Below are positions 1 through 8,272 of a DNA stretch of 28,919 nt, one piece after another. Made by a program: the position numbers and the translations under genes. The notes below the pieces were generated by a model. The model was not told where the DNA came from and did no database searches. It worked only from the letters and a program-made list of their open reading frames with translations. Numbering within the stretch: position 1 is the first letter of the stretch; every line of letters starts with the position of its first letter. Source of the stretch: JBEVMS01 sp040508515 (lineage in GTDB: Bacteria; Pseudomonadota; Gammaproteobacteria; Xanthomonadales; Rhodanobacteraceae); NCBI GenBank assembly GCA_040508515.1, contig JBEVMS010000031.1, positions 1 to 28,919 of the forward strand, given 5' to 3'.

Positions 1-210
1 GAACCGGCGCTCAATCCGGCCTTGTTGCAGTTGGACAACGTGGTGCTGAGCCCGCATATCGCCAGCGCCAGCGAAGAAACGCGCCGCGCCATGGCGCAAC
101 TGGCGGTGGACAATGTGCTGGCGGTACTCGGCCATGGCCCGCACGCCGGGCGTCCGCCCAGCGCGCTCAATCCCGAGGTATTGAAGCAGGCCACGGATTT
201 CGCTTTCTGA
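1..210 (+). CDS. D-2-hydroxyacid dehydrogenase, C-terminal end (partial)
   Basis: The open frame enters from the left edge in frame 1 and stops at TGA 208-210, so only the last 69 residues are present. They contain LSPHIASASEETRRAM, the segment around the catalytic histidine of NAD(P)-dependent D-2-hydroxyacid dehydrogenases, then a helix (AVDNVLAVL) and a tail ending in PSALNPEVL. This pattern is typical of the glyoxylate/hydroxypyruvate reductase (GhrB/GyaR-like) branch, which reduces 2-oxoacids with NAD(P)H in the cytoplasm. The NAD-binding fold lies outside the window, so the exact substrate class cannot be assigned. An ATG at 22 is internal to the gene and is not a start. Confidence 0.8.
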   Translation, partial: EPALNPALLQLDNVVLSPHIASASEETRRAMAQLAVDNVLAVLGHGPHAGRPPSALNPEVLKQATDFAF

Positions 211-335
211 GCTTCATATAGTGCGCGCCGGATGATGCCAACACCGCCGCACCGGTTTCTGTAACGCCCGTGGCCGCAGCGATCTGCGCGGCAAGGGTGC
301 TCCATCCACTTAATCCATGCGGCAAGCCAAAAATC

Positions 336-1364
336 ATGAGCAAGAAGAGCAGTTACAAAGTGGCAATGGTCGGCGCGACCGGTGCGGTCGGCGAGACCGT
401 GCTGGCGATTCTGGCCGAGCGCGATTTTCCGGTGAGCGAACTGGTGGCCTTGGCCAGCGAGCGTTCGGCCGGTGAAAAACTGGAGTTCGCGGGCAAAACG
501 GTGGTGGTGCAGAACCTGGCCACGTACGACTTCGCTGGGGTGGATATCGCGTTTTTCTCCGCCGGCGGCTCGGTCAGCCGTGAGCATGCGCCGCGCGCGG
601 CGGCAGCCGGTGCGGTAGTGATCGACAACACCTCGGAGTTCCGTTGCCAGGACGATATTCCGTTGGTGATCAGCGAGGTCAATCCGCACGCGATCGCCGA
701 CTACACGGTGCGCGGAATCATCGCCAATCCCAACTGCTCGACCATGCAGATGCTGGTGGCGCTGGCGCCGATCCATCGCGCGGTGGGCATCGCGCGGATC
801 AACGTGGCGACCTACCAGTCAGTATCCGGCGCGGGGCGCTCGGGCATGGATGAGCTGGGCAAGCAGACCGCGGCGATGCTGACCTTCAAGGAGGTCGAGC
901 CGGACAAGTTTCCCAAGCAGATCGCCTTCAACGTGATCCCGCACATCGACGACTTCCAGGCCAACGGCTACACCAAGGAAGAAATGAAGATGGTCTGGGA
1001 GACCCGCAAGATCCTCGAAGACGCCACCATCCAGGTCAATCCCACCGCGGTGCGGGTGCCGGTGTTCTACGGCCACGCCGAGGCGGTACACATCGAAACC
1101 CACGAGAAGATCGGCGCCGATGAGGCGCGCGCGCTCCTGCAACAGGCGCCCGGCGTGGTGGTGATGGACGAGCGCGTCAGCGGCGGCTATCCCACCCCGG
1201 TGACCGAGGCGGCCGGCAAGGACCCGGTCTTCGTCGGGCGCATCCGCGAGGATATTTCGCACGAGCGCGGCCTGGATTTGTGGATCGTGGCGGACAATAT
1301 TCGCAAGGGCGCGGCGCTTAACGCGGTGCAGATCGCCGAAATCCTGGTTGCTGATTATTTGTGA
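336..1364 (+). CDS. asd: Aspartate-semialdehyde dehydrogenase
   Basis: This 342-residue enzyme reduces aspartyl-4-phosphate to aspartate-4-semialdehyde with NADPH, the branch point to lysine/diaminopimelate, threonine and methionine. The N-terminus has the Rossmann motif VGATGAVGETVL. The catalytic cysteine is in NPNCSTMQM (Cys134), and VPVFYGHAEAVHIET contains the C-terminal domain histidine region. Length fits the roughly 340-residue family found in Pseudomonas and Xanthomonas rather than the 367-residue E. coli form. ATG 336 was chosen because homologous sequence begins at SKKSSYKVAMVGATG; an in-frame start at 270 would add 22 unrelated residues. No strong Shine-Dalgarno sequence is visible. 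The stop overlaps the next start by one base (TGATG). Confidence 0.96.
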   Translation: MSKKSSYKVAMVGATGAVGETVLAILAERDFPVSELVALASERSAGEKLEFAGKTVVVQNLATYDFAGVDIAFFSAGGSVSREHAPRAAAAGAVVIDNTSEFRCQDDIPLVISEVNPHAIADYTVRGIIANPNCSTMQMLVALAPIHRAVGIARINVATYQSVSGAGRSGMDELGKQTAAMLTFKEVEPDKFPKQIAFNVIPHIDDFQANGYTKEEMKMVWETRKILEDATIQVNPTAVRVPVFYGHAEAVHIETHEKIGADEARALLQQAPGVVVMDERVSGGYPTPVTEAAGKDPVFVGRIREDISHERGLDLWIVADNIRKGAALNAVQIAEILVADYL

Positions 1365-1651
1365 TGACGTGTCGGCTGCGCTTGCTGGCAGGGTTTGTCG
1401 CTGGGGTGCTGCTCAGCGGAGCGCTGGCGGTGGGCCAGTCGTCGGCTACGGCGCTTGGTCCGCCTTCGCTGCAGGTTGAACGCAAACAGGTTCAAGCGCA
1501 GCGTCAACAGGTCGAGCGGCTGCAGCGCGCGTTGCGTCGGCAACAGTCCGAGCGCAAGCAAGCGGCGGCGGTGCTCGATCAGCGCGACCGGCAAATCGAG
1601 GCGTTGCAGGGGGCGTTGCGATCGTTCAAGCCTGCCGCCAACGCCCCTTGA
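1364..1651 (+). CDS. Small exported coiled-coil protein of unknown function
   Basis: This 95-residue protein starts at ATG 1364, sharing one base with the asd stop codon; a GTG at 1361 is an alternative. The N-terminus (RLRLLAGFVAGVLLSGALAV) looks like a signal peptide or membrane anchor. The remainder, about residues 38-85, is a Gln/Arg/Glu-rich heptad-type helix (QVQAQRQQVERLQRALRRQQ) with no catalytic motif, so it is probably a periplasmic or inner-membrane coiled coil. It lies directly upstream of fimV, itself a polar scaffold with a periplasmic coiled coil, and the coupling to asd suggests co-transcription with it. I do not recognise a named family. Confidence 0.6.
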   Translation: MTCRLRLLAGFVAGVLLSGALAVGQSSATALGPPSLQVERKQVQAQRQQVERLQRALRRQQSERKQAAAVLDQRDRQIEALQGALRSFKPAANAP

Positions 1652-1815
1652 CGCCTCGCGATGGTGGGTTGCCGGAACCCGTGCGCTGGCGTGACACACG
1701 CTATTGTTGATTGCATGCCATCTAACTAAAGTGGCGGCTTTCGTCTTTGCCGCCCCGGCGGTAACGCCACTTACAACAAAAACGCCAAAGTTTTGGTAGT
1801 TCGGGGGAGCTCGCG

Positions 1816-4335
1816 ATGAATCGTTCGCTGAAACTGTCGGCCATGCTGGCGCTTGTACTTGGGTCCAGTCAGGCGCTGGCCGGGGTGGGGCAGATTCAGG
1901 TCAAGTCGGCGCTGGGTCAGCCGCTGCTGGCCGACATTCCCTTGCAGCCGGATAGTCCGGCCGAATTACGCAATCTGTCGGCCACGCTGGCGTCCAGCGA
2001 AGATTTCGCGCGTGCGGGGATCAGCGGTCGGCCAACGGTTCCACTGCAATTTAGCGTGGTCAACGGCGCCGATGGCGGCAAACTCATTCGCGTCACCAGT
2101 ACGCAAGCGATCAACTCGCCTTATCTGGACTTGCTGGTCCAGATGACCAGTGCGGCGGGTACGAGTTTGCGTGAATTCGCCGTGCTGCTCGATCCGCCGG
2201 GGATGGCATCGCCACCGGAAGTTGCCGCGCCGGTGGCGCCTGCCGCTGCGGCAAGCCCCCCGCCGACACCACCGGCAGCATCAGCGCCAGCGCAGCCTTC
2301 GCAGGCGACGCCTCGCGCGCAGCCGCAAGCACAGCCGCAGCCGCAGCCGCTTGCCGCACAGAGGGCGCAGCGGCAAGCGCCAGTGGCCGCCTCGTCGGCG
2401 TCACATGGCAATAGCGATCGCTACGGTCCAGTCAGGCGCGGCGATACCTTGTCGTCGATCGCACGTCAGCGCGCGTCGTCAGGCGGCAATACCGAGCAGA
2501 TATTGCTGGCGCTAAAGCAGGCCAATCCGGAGGCGTTTTTCCGTGACAACATCAACGCGTTGAAAACCGGAGCGGTGCTACGCATGCCCAGCGCCGAGCA
2601 ACTGGCGGCGGTGAGCGAGGCCGATGCGGCGGCGGAAGTGCGGCGCCAGAATCAAGCTTGGCGTGGCGGTTCGGCGCAGGTGCCGGCGACCACCGTGGTC
2701 GCCGATGCGGCCACACGGCCGTCGGCGTCGACCGCGCCCAGCGCCAAGCCGAGTCCGGAGGATCGGCTAGCCCTGGTACCTGCGAAGACGTCAAGCCAGG
2801 CCGCTCGCTCAAGCGCCGGCAACGCCGCTGCTAGCGCGGCGTCTGCGGCGGGTCTGGCCGCGTTGCAGCAGCAACAGGCGCAGTTGCAGGAGGCGTTGAG
2901 CACGTTGCAACAGCAAGGCGGCGAGCTGCGTTCGCGGGTCAAGGATCTGGAGGACATCAACGCCAAGAACGCGCGCTTGCTGGCGCTCAAGGATAACGAG
3001 ATCGCCGACTTGCAACGCCGGCTGGCTGAGGCGCAGAAGTCCGCCGGTCAGCCGGCGCCGCCTGCTGCGACGGCTAAAGGCGATATACCCGGTGCCGCGC
3101 CGGCATCCAGCAGCCCCCGCGCGGCCGTCCCCTCCGAGGCGGCGGCAGCGACCGCACGTACAGCGCCGACGCCTGCCACGCCGGGCAGTCGAGCGGCGAC
3201 CGTGCCGGCGCCGGCCAGCGCGCCGGGAGCCACGCCGAAGACCGGCACGGTGGTCAAGTCTGCGCCCGCCGCTCCGCTGGCAGACGATCCGTGGTTTACG
3301 AAGCCCTGGGCTTGGCTGGTGGGCGCGGTGATCGTCCTGTTGTTGTTGCTGGTGCGCAGTTCGCGTCGGCGCAGGGCGGCGCAGATGGCTGTGCCGGTGG
3401 CGGTTGGCGGCTCGCTGGCCGAGCATTTCGTGGATGGCCCGGTGGCGCAGCCCGAGGCCGCGATTTATGACACCGACCTGCACCAATTGCAGGATCAACT
3501 GGCTGAGCATCCGGACGATGTGGGCCTGCGACTGGAGCTGATCAGCCTTTACTACGATCGCCGCGACGTCGAGCACTTCGAGGCCGAGGCCGAGGCGATG
3601 TACGCGCACATCGGCAATCCGCAGCAGGAGGAATGGCAGGACGTGGTAGCGATGGGGCGCGACCTGGCACCGGGTCATCCGCTGTTCGCCGAGCCCTCAG
3701 CGGCGACGCATGAGCAAGAACACACGCCTGTGCCCGTGGCACACGAGCCGCCCGCGCCCTTTTCCTTCGATGAGCCGCACTATAATCTCACCGCCGCGCC
3801 GTCATTGAGCACGCAGGCGCCTTCCTTGGATGAACCCGACGCCGACACGTGGGACGAGTTACCCGGCGACTTGGAGTCGGCGGTGCCGTGGGCGGAGGAG
3901 TCGGCCTCGCTCGAACCGGCCTCATCGACCCTGCCGGAGGCCGAGCCAGCCTCCGGCGAGGTATCACACGCGTCCACGCCGTCGCTGCCGGATCAGGAGC
4001 CGTTGTCGTCCCATCGCTGGCAGTTCGACGAGCCGCTGATGGACGAGCCGCTGTCCACCGATGCCGCGCCAACCCCACCATCGCCGCGCGAGTTCTCGCT
4101 GGAGGAGTTGGATCTATCACTCGATGAAGGGCTGACGCGCGACCACGACGATGTCTCAGATGGCGCGCTGAGCCATTTCAGCGATGATCCGGTGGATACC
4201 AAGCTGGACTTGGCCCGTGCCTACCTGGACATGGGCGACGCGGATGGCGCGCGCTCAATGCTTGACGAAGTGCTCAGCGAGGGCAGCCAGATGCAGCAGG
4301 ATATGGCGCGCAAGTTGCTGGCCGAGATGCACTAA
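1816..4335 (+). CDS. fimV: FimV/HubP-type polar hub protein
   Basis: This 839-residue inner-membrane scaffold is needed in Pseudomonas and relatives for type IV pilus function, twitching and polar localisation. In order it has: a signal peptide (residues 1-22, ending LALA-like); the FimV N-terminal periplasmic domain (GVGQIQVKSALGQPLLADI); a Pro/Ala/Gln-rich linker (about 128-200); a LysM peptidoglycan-binding domain (about 203-258, YGPVRRGDTLSSIA); a coiled coil (about 350-410); one transmembrane helix (about 497-515) followed by RRRR; and a long acidic cytoplasmic tail. The tail ends in the conserved FimV C-terminal motif (KLDLARAYLDMGDADGARSM), a TPR-like helix pair. GGGGGAG at 1803-1809 is a good ribosome site. 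The asd-fimV-truA order matches Pseudomonas. Confidence 0.95.
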   Translation: MNRSLKLSAMLALVLGSSQALAGVGQIQVKSALGQPLLADIPLQPDSPAELRNLSATLASSEDFARAGISGRPTVPLQFSVVNGADGGKLIRVTSTQAINSPYLDLLVQMTSAAGTSLREFAVLLDPPGMASPPEVAAPVAPAAAASPPPTPPAASAPAQPSQATPRAQPQAQPQPQPLAAQRAQRQAPVAASSASHGNSDRYGPVRRGDTLSSIARQRASSGGNTEQILLALKQANPEAFFRDNINALKTGAVLRMPSAEQLAAVSEADAAAEVRRQNQAWRGGSAQVPATTVVADAATRPSASTAPSAKPSPEDRLALVPAKTSSQAARSSAGNAAASAASAAGLAALQQQQAQLQEALSTLQQQGGELRSRVKDLEDINAKNARLLALKDNEIADLQRRLAEAQKSAGQPAPPAATAKGDIPGAAPASSSPRAAVPSEAAAATARTAPTPATPGSRAATVPAPASAPGATPKTGTVVKSAPAAPLADDPWFTKPWAWLVGAVIVLLLLLVRSSRRRRAAQMAVPVAVGGSLAEHFVDGPVAQPEAAIYDTDLHQLQDQLAEHPDDVGLRLELISLYYDRRDVEHFEAEAEAMYAHIGNPQQEEWQDVVAMGRDLAPGHPLFAEPSAATHEQEHTPVPVAHEPPAPFSFDEPHYNLTAAPSLSTQAPSLDEPDADTWDELPGDLESAVPWAEESASLEPASSTLPEAEPASGEVSHASTPSLPDQEPLSSHRWQFDEPLMDEPLSTDAAPTPPSPREFSLEELDLSLDEGLTRDHDDVSDGALSHFSDDPVDTKLDLARAYLDMGDADGARSMLDEVLSEGSQMQQDMARKLLAEMH

Positions 4336-4432
4336 AAGGCTGGGCGTGGAAAGTGACAGGCCGGTCCGTGGCGTTTTGGCGCCATGGCTGGCTGTTACTC
4401 TTGTCGCCCCTTTTAACGATTGAAGCACACGC

Positions 4433-5251
4433 ATGCGTCTGGCCCTGGGCATCGAATACGACGGCACCGATTTTCTCGGCTGGCAGCGGCTCAGCCACGG
4501 TGCCACCGTGCAGGGTGCGCTGGAGCGTGCCTTGTCCAAGGTCGCCGCGCAGCCGATCGAGGTGACCTGCGCCGGGCGCACCGATGCTGGCGTGCATGGC
4601 CGTTGCCAAGTGGTGCATTTCGACGCGCCGGTGACGCGCGCGTTGCGTGGCTGGGTGCTCGGCGCCTGCTCCAATCTGCCCGACAGTGTCGGCGTGCTGT
4701 GGGCGCAGCCGGTGGCGGACGATTTTCATGCGCGTTTTTCGGCGCGCAGCCGGCGCTATCGCTACCGCATTCTCAACCGCCCGGTACGCGCGGCGCTGGA
4801 TGCGCGCTATGTGACGTGGGAGCGTCATCCGCTGGACGCGTCGCGTATGCATCAGGCGGCGCAGGCGCTGCTAGGCGAGCATGATTTTTCGGCTTTTCGC
4901 GCGCTGGCCTGCCAGGCGGCGCACGCGCGTCGTGCGGTGCTGGCGGTGAGCGTCACGCGTGAAGACGAGCAGGTGATCGTGGATATCGAGGCCAACGCGT
5001 TTTTGCACCACATGGTGCGCAATATTGTCGGCACGCTGCTGCCGATCGGTCGCGGCGAGCAGGCGATTGGCTGGGCCGGTGAGTTGCTCGCCGGACGCGA
5101 CCGCTCGCTCGCCGGGCCCACCGCGCCGTCCACCGGGCTGACCTTTATGGGCCCGCGCTACGAGGCGCATTGGGGTTTGCCAGCGTCGGTCAGCCAAGCG
5201 AGCGACAATGCCATCTTGCCAGCCTCGTGGCCGCTTGAGGCAGGCCAATGA
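4433..5251 (+). CDS. truA: tRNA pseudouridine synthase A
   Basis: This 272-residue cytoplasmic enzyme converts uridines 38-40 of the tRNA anticodon stem-loop to pseudouridine. The N-terminus ALGIEYDGTDFLGWQ and the catalytic block CAGRTDAGVHGRCQVVHF, with nucleophile Asp51, identify it. FLHHMVRNIVGTLLPIGRG is the conserved C-terminal TruA segment. Length is normal for the family. It follows fimV after a 97-bp gap, and its stop codon overlaps the trpF start by ATGA, so translation of the two is probably coupled, as in other gammaproteobacteria. Confidence 0.96.
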   Translation: MRLALGIEYDGTDFLGWQRLSHGATVQGALERALSKVAAQPIEVTCAGRTDAGVHGRCQVVHFDAPVTRALRGWVLGACSNLPDSVGVLWAQPVADDFHARFSARSRRYRYRILNRPVRAALDARYVTWERHPLDASRMHQAAQALLGEHDFSAFRALACQAAHARRAVLAVSVTREDEQVIVDIEANAFLHHMVRNIVGTLLPIGRGEQAIGWAGELLAGRDRSLAGPTAPSTGLTFMGPRYEAHWGLPASVSQASDNAILPASWPLEAGQ

Positions 5252-5886
5252 ACATCCTGAGCCGCACCCGCATCAAGTTCTGTGGCATGACGCGTGTGCA
5301 AGATGCGCAGCATGCGGCGCATCTGGGTGTCGATGCGATTGGGCTGATCTTCACCGCGCGCAGCAAGCGTCGGGTTGAGCTGGCGCAGGCCCAGGCTATC
5401 GTCGCTGCGTTGCCACCCTTTGTCAGCACGGTGGCCTTGTTCATGGACGACGAGGCCGAACAGGTGCGCGCCGTATGTGATGCGCTCAAGCCCAGCCTGC
5501 TGCAATTCCACGGCCAGGAGAGTGAGACGTGGTGCCAGCAGTTTGGCTATTCCTACCTGAAGGCCCTGGCGATGGGCGAGGGGACGGCGGGGCTGGGCCA
5601 GCTCGGCGGCTATCCCAGCGCCGCGGGCTTGTTGCTTGATGGCCACGGTCTGGGCCAGCCGGGCGGCGAAGGCCACAGCTTCGACTGGTCACTGATGCCA
5701 CGCGATTTTCGCCAGCCTTTGATCCTGGCTGGTGGCCTGGACGCAAGCAACGTTGCCCAGGCCATCCGCATCGCCCGCCCCTGGGCGGTGGATGTCTCCA
5801 GTGGCATCGAGTCGGCGCCGGGGATCAAGGATCACGCTGTCATGCGTGCGTTCGTGGCGGCCGTGCGCGAAGTTTCCTCATGCTGA
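5248..5886 (+). CDS. trpF: Phosphoribosylanthranilate isomerase
   Basis: This 212-residue TIM-barrel enzyme isomerises N-(5-phosphoribosyl)anthranilate to CdRP in tryptophan synthesis. RTRIKFCGMTR carries the catalytic cysteine (Cys12), and LLLDGHG carries the catalytic aspartate (Asp131). ILAGGLDASNVAQAI and VDVSSGIESAPGIKD are the phosphate-binding loops. The ATG overlaps the truA stop by 4 bp (ATGA). It stands apart from trpC, and the split trpF / trpBA arrangement matches pseudomonads and xanthomonads. The stop lies inside a 13-bp palindrome at 5882-5894 (GCTGAC-T-GTCAGC). Confidence 0.96.
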   Translation: MNILSRTRIKFCGMTRVQDAQHAAHLGVDAIGLIFTARSKRRVELAQAQAIVAALPPFVSTVALFMDDEAEQVRAVCDALKPSLLQFHGQESETWCQQFGYSYLKALAMGEGTAGLGQLGGYPSAAGLLLDGHGLGQPGGEGHSFDWSLMPRDFRQPLILAGGLDASNVAQAIRIARPWAVDVSSGIESAPGIKDHAVMRAFVAAVREVSSC

Positions 5887-5894
5887 CTGTCAGC
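5882..5894. repeat. 13-bp palindrome between convergent trpF and trpI
   Basis: GCTGAC and GTCAGC flank a single T, across the trpF stop codon. The region between the convergent trpF and trpI genes is only 33 bp. There is no adjacent T tract on the + strand, so it is not a canonical intrinsic terminator; the role is unknown. Confidence 0.4.
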
Positions 5895-5919
5895 GCGTTG
5901 CGTTAGCCAGAAGCCGTGC

Positions 5920-6816
5920 TCAGGCGGCCTGGAGCTGAGCGCGCAGCCAGTCGGCCAGCTGCGTCAAGCGCGGGTCGGCGGCACGCCGCGGGGCGCATAG
6001 CAGCCAGTGGGCCGCGGTGGCGCTGAATCCCCAGGGCGCCAGCAGGCGTCCGCCGGCGATATCGTCGGCAACCAGCTGCTGTGGAGCGATCGCCACGCCG
6101 AGCCCGGCCACCGCCGCTTCCAGCAAGTAATACAGATGGTCAAAACCCTGTCCTAGTCGCAAGCGATCCGCGGGCAGCGACTGCGCCTGGGCCCAGGCGG
6201 TCCAGGCTTGCGGGCGCGATGCGGTATGTAACAGCGCTTCGTCGAGCAGCGTGGCAGGCGGCGCATGGCAAAGCCGTTCGGCGGCGGCGTGTCGTGGACT
6301 GAGGATCGGACCGATCATCTCGGCCGCCAAGGTGTGCACTTGCCAGTTGCCGGACAGCGGCAGCTCTGCCACGAGCAGTACGGCATCGAGCCCCTGCATG
6401 TCAGGGTCGGGTGTTTGATCCAGTGCGGACATATGCAGGCTGAGCTGAGGCAGGTCGCGCGCCAGCGCGTCCATGCGCGGAATCACCCAGCGCGCCAGCA
6501 CGCTGCCGGGACAACCCAGCACCAACGCTTCGGGGCGACCGTGCTGGCGCAGTTGCTGGCAGGTGGCGCGTAACGGCTCGAACGCGGCTGCTGCGGCGTC
6601 ACGCAGGCGCCGGCCGGCATCGGTCAGGGTCAGCCCGCGCCCCTGGCGCTTGAACAATTCCAGGCCCAGATCCTGTTCAAGTGCGCGGATGTGACGGCTG
6701 ATCGCGCCATGTGTCACATGTAGCTCGATAGCTGCCCGGCTCACACGTGTGTGGCGGGCAGCCGCCTCGAAAGCGCGTAGAGCATTGAGGGATGGCAGTC
6801 CGCGAGAAGATTTCAT
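5920..6816 (-). CDS. trpI: LysR-family regulator, TrpI-like activator of trpBA
   Basis: This is a 298-residue LysR-type transcription factor. The N-terminal winged helix (LPSLNALRAFEAAARHTRVS, then HVTHGAISRHIRALEQDLG, about residues 7-66) closely follows the Pseudomonas TrpI/GcvA subgroup. It is followed by GRGLTLTDAGRRLRDAA and a type 2 periplasmic-binding-like effector domain. In Pseudomonas, TrpI is transcribed divergently from trpBA and activates it when indoleglycerol phosphate is bound. The same layout is seen here: its start is 120 bp from trpB on the opposite strand. The specific TrpI assignment rests on this resemblance plus position; a different LysR ligand is possible. Confidence 0.82.
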   Translation of the reverse strand: MKSSRGLPSLNALRAFEAAARHTRVSRAAIELHVTHGAISRHIRALEQDLGLELFKRQGRGLTLTDAGRRLRDAAAAAFEPLRATCQQLRQHGRPEALVLGCPGSVLARWVIPRMDALARDLPQLSLHMSALDQTPDPDMQGLDAVLLVAELPLSGNWQVHTLAAEMIGPILSPRHAAAERLCHAPPATLLDEALLHTASRPQAWTAWAQAQSLPADRLRLGQGFDHLYYLLEAAVAGLGVAIAPQQLVADDIAGGRLLAPWGFSATAAHWLLCAPRRAADPRLTQLADWLRAQLQAA

Positions 6817-6884
6817 ATGTGAATTTTACTGACCTATGAAGGCGATCTTATCGCTTTTGTACAGCGCCTGGGTTGGGGTAGGGT
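6812..6884 (+). promoter_or_regulatory. Candidate TrpI operator and trpB promoter region
   Basis: The 120-bp divergent region is AT-richer on the trpI side. It has an imperfect inverted repeat TTCATATGTGAA (6812-6823) and a larger one, TTCATA at 6812-6817 with TATGAA at 6835-6840. The left arm overlaps the trpI start codon, which would suit autorepression. A weak sigma-70-like pair for trpB is TTGTAC (6857-6862) and TAGGGT (6879-6884) with a 16-bp spacer. All matches are weak and inferred by eye. Confidence 0.3.
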
Positions 6885-6936
6885 GTGCGGATTGCGGCCG
6901 ATCGGTGGCCGCTGCCGGATGAAAAGGTTGCAGCGC

Positions 6937-8148
6937 ATGTCCACCATTGAGGATTTCCAGGCCTATCCCGACGCCCAAGGGCGCTTTGGTGCGTTTGGCG
7001 GAAGTTACGTCGCCGAAACCCTGATGGCGCCGCTGGCGGAATTGAGCGCCGCCTACGAACGGCTGCGGCGCGATCCTGAGTTCATCGCCGAACTGGATCG
7101 CGACCTCAAGTATTACGTCGGCCGACCCAGTCCGATCTATCACGCCGAACGGCTGTCCAAGCTGGTCGGTGGCGCGCAAATCCTGCTCAAGCGCGAGGAT
7201 CTGAACCACACCGGCGCGCACAAGATCAACAACACGGTCGGCCAGGCGCTGGTCGCACGCCACATGGGCAAGCATCGGGTGATCGCCGAAACCGGCGCGG
7301 GCCAGCATGGCGTGGCCAGCGCCACGGTGGCCGCGCGCATGGGCCAGCAGTGCGTGGTCTACATGGGTGAGGTGGATATCGAGCGGCAGAAGATCAACGT
7401 CTACCGCATGAAGTTGCTGGGCGCCGAGGTGGTGCCAGTCACCTCCGGCTCGCGGACACTCAAGGACGCGCTCAACGAAGCGATGCGCGACTGGGTTACC
7501 AACGTGGCCGACACCTTCTACATCATTGGCACGGTGGCCGGTCCGCATCCGTATCCGCAGATGGTGCGCGATTTCAACGCCATCGTCGGACGCGAGGCGC
7601 GTGCGCAGATGCTTGAGCAGTTCGGTCGGCTGCCCGATGCGATCACCGCGTGCGTCGGTGGTGGCTCCAACGCCATCGGTCTGTTCCATGCGTTTTTGAA
7701 CGACCGTCAGGTGCGTATCGTCGGCGCCGAGGCGGCCGGTGATGGCCTGGAAACCGGTCGTCACGCCGCCTCGCTGGCGGCGGGCCGGCCCGGTGTCCTG
7801 CACGGCAATCGCACTTACGTGTTGTGCGATGACGACGGTCAGATCACCGAAACGCATTCGATCTCCGCCGGACTGGATTACCCGGGCGTCGGCCCCGAGC
7901 ATGCGTTCTTGAAGGACAGCGGACGAGCGCAGTACGTGGGCATCACCGACGAGGAAGCGTTGGAAGCCTTCCATCTGCTGGCGCGCAGCGAGGGCATCCT
8001 GGCTGCGCTGGAATCCAGCCACGCGGTGGCGCAGGCGATCAAGCTGGCGCGCGAATTGCCGCAGAATCAACTCGTGCTGTGCAACCTGTCCGGTCGTGGC
8101 GATAAAGACGTGCACACCATTGCCGCGCGCGAAGGCATCGTGTTTTGA
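6937..8148 (+). CDS. trpB: Tryptophan synthase beta subunit
   Basis: This 403-residue PLP enzyme joins indole and serine to form tryptophan within the alpha2-beta2 complex. GRFGAFGGSYVAETLMAPL is the usual N-terminus. HTGAHKINNTVGQA carries the PLP-binding lysine (Lys96), and GGGSNAIG is the PLP phosphate loop. HSISAGLDYPGVGPEH is also conserved. ATG 6937 was chosen because homology begins at STIEDFQAYPD and AAAAGG at 6921-6926 lies about 10 nt upstream. An ATG at 6919 would add only six residues, and the extension to 6883 is implausible. It is probably activated by the divergent LysR regulator. Confidence 0.97.
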   Translation: MSTIEDFQAYPDAQGRFGAFGGSYVAETLMAPLAELSAAYERLRRDPEFIAELDRDLKYYVGRPSPIYHAERLSKLVGGAQILLKREDLNHTGAHKINNTVGQALVARHMGKHRVIAETGAGQHGVASATVAARMGQQCVVYMGEVDIERQKINVYRMKLLGAEVVPVTSGSRTLKDALNEAMRDWVTNVADTFYIIGTVAGPHPYPQMVRDFNAIVGREARAQMLEQFGRLPDAITACVGGGSNAIGLFHAFLNDRQVRIVGAEAAGDGLETGRHAASLAAGRPGVLHGNRTYVLCDDDGQITETHSISAGLDYPGVGPEHAFLKDSGRAQYVGITDEEALEAFHLLARSEGILAALESSHAVAQAIKLARELPQNQLVLCNLSGRGDKDVHTIAAREGIVF

Positions 8149-8272
8149 GCGAGCAAGTCGTCGAGGGCGCTGCCGGCCGCATCATCGCCGCGCGCCCGAA
8201 GTGCTTGCTGCCACTTGAACCCAAGGCAGCCGTGAAAATGTGCCTCCCCTCTCTCTTCAGCCACAGCGCGCC
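8149..8272 (+). other. 124-bp trpB-trpA spacer with small hairpin
   Basis: trpB and trpA usually overlap or nearly touch, but here 124 bp separate them. The spacer contains no ATG-started ORF of useful length. It has GCTGCC and GGCAGC arms near 8207-8230 that could form a modest hairpin, with no following T tract. It could influence mRNA stability or re-initiation, but no function is shown. Confidence 0.35.

Noticed and set aside
2809..3678. Minus-strand frame of 289 codons opposite fimV
   Set aside because: Arg-rich low-complexity shadow of the fimV Ala/Pro-rich regions; no start context or homology.
4336..4432. A separate promoter for truA in the fimV-truA gap
   Set aside because: AT-rich bases near 4410-4420 are present, but no convincing -35/-10 pair could be supported.
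6826..8115. Long minus-strand open frame (429 codons) opposite trpB
   Set aside because: It mirrors trpB codon usage in GC-rich DNA, is His/Arg/Gly-rich without any domain, and trpB is certain on the + strand.
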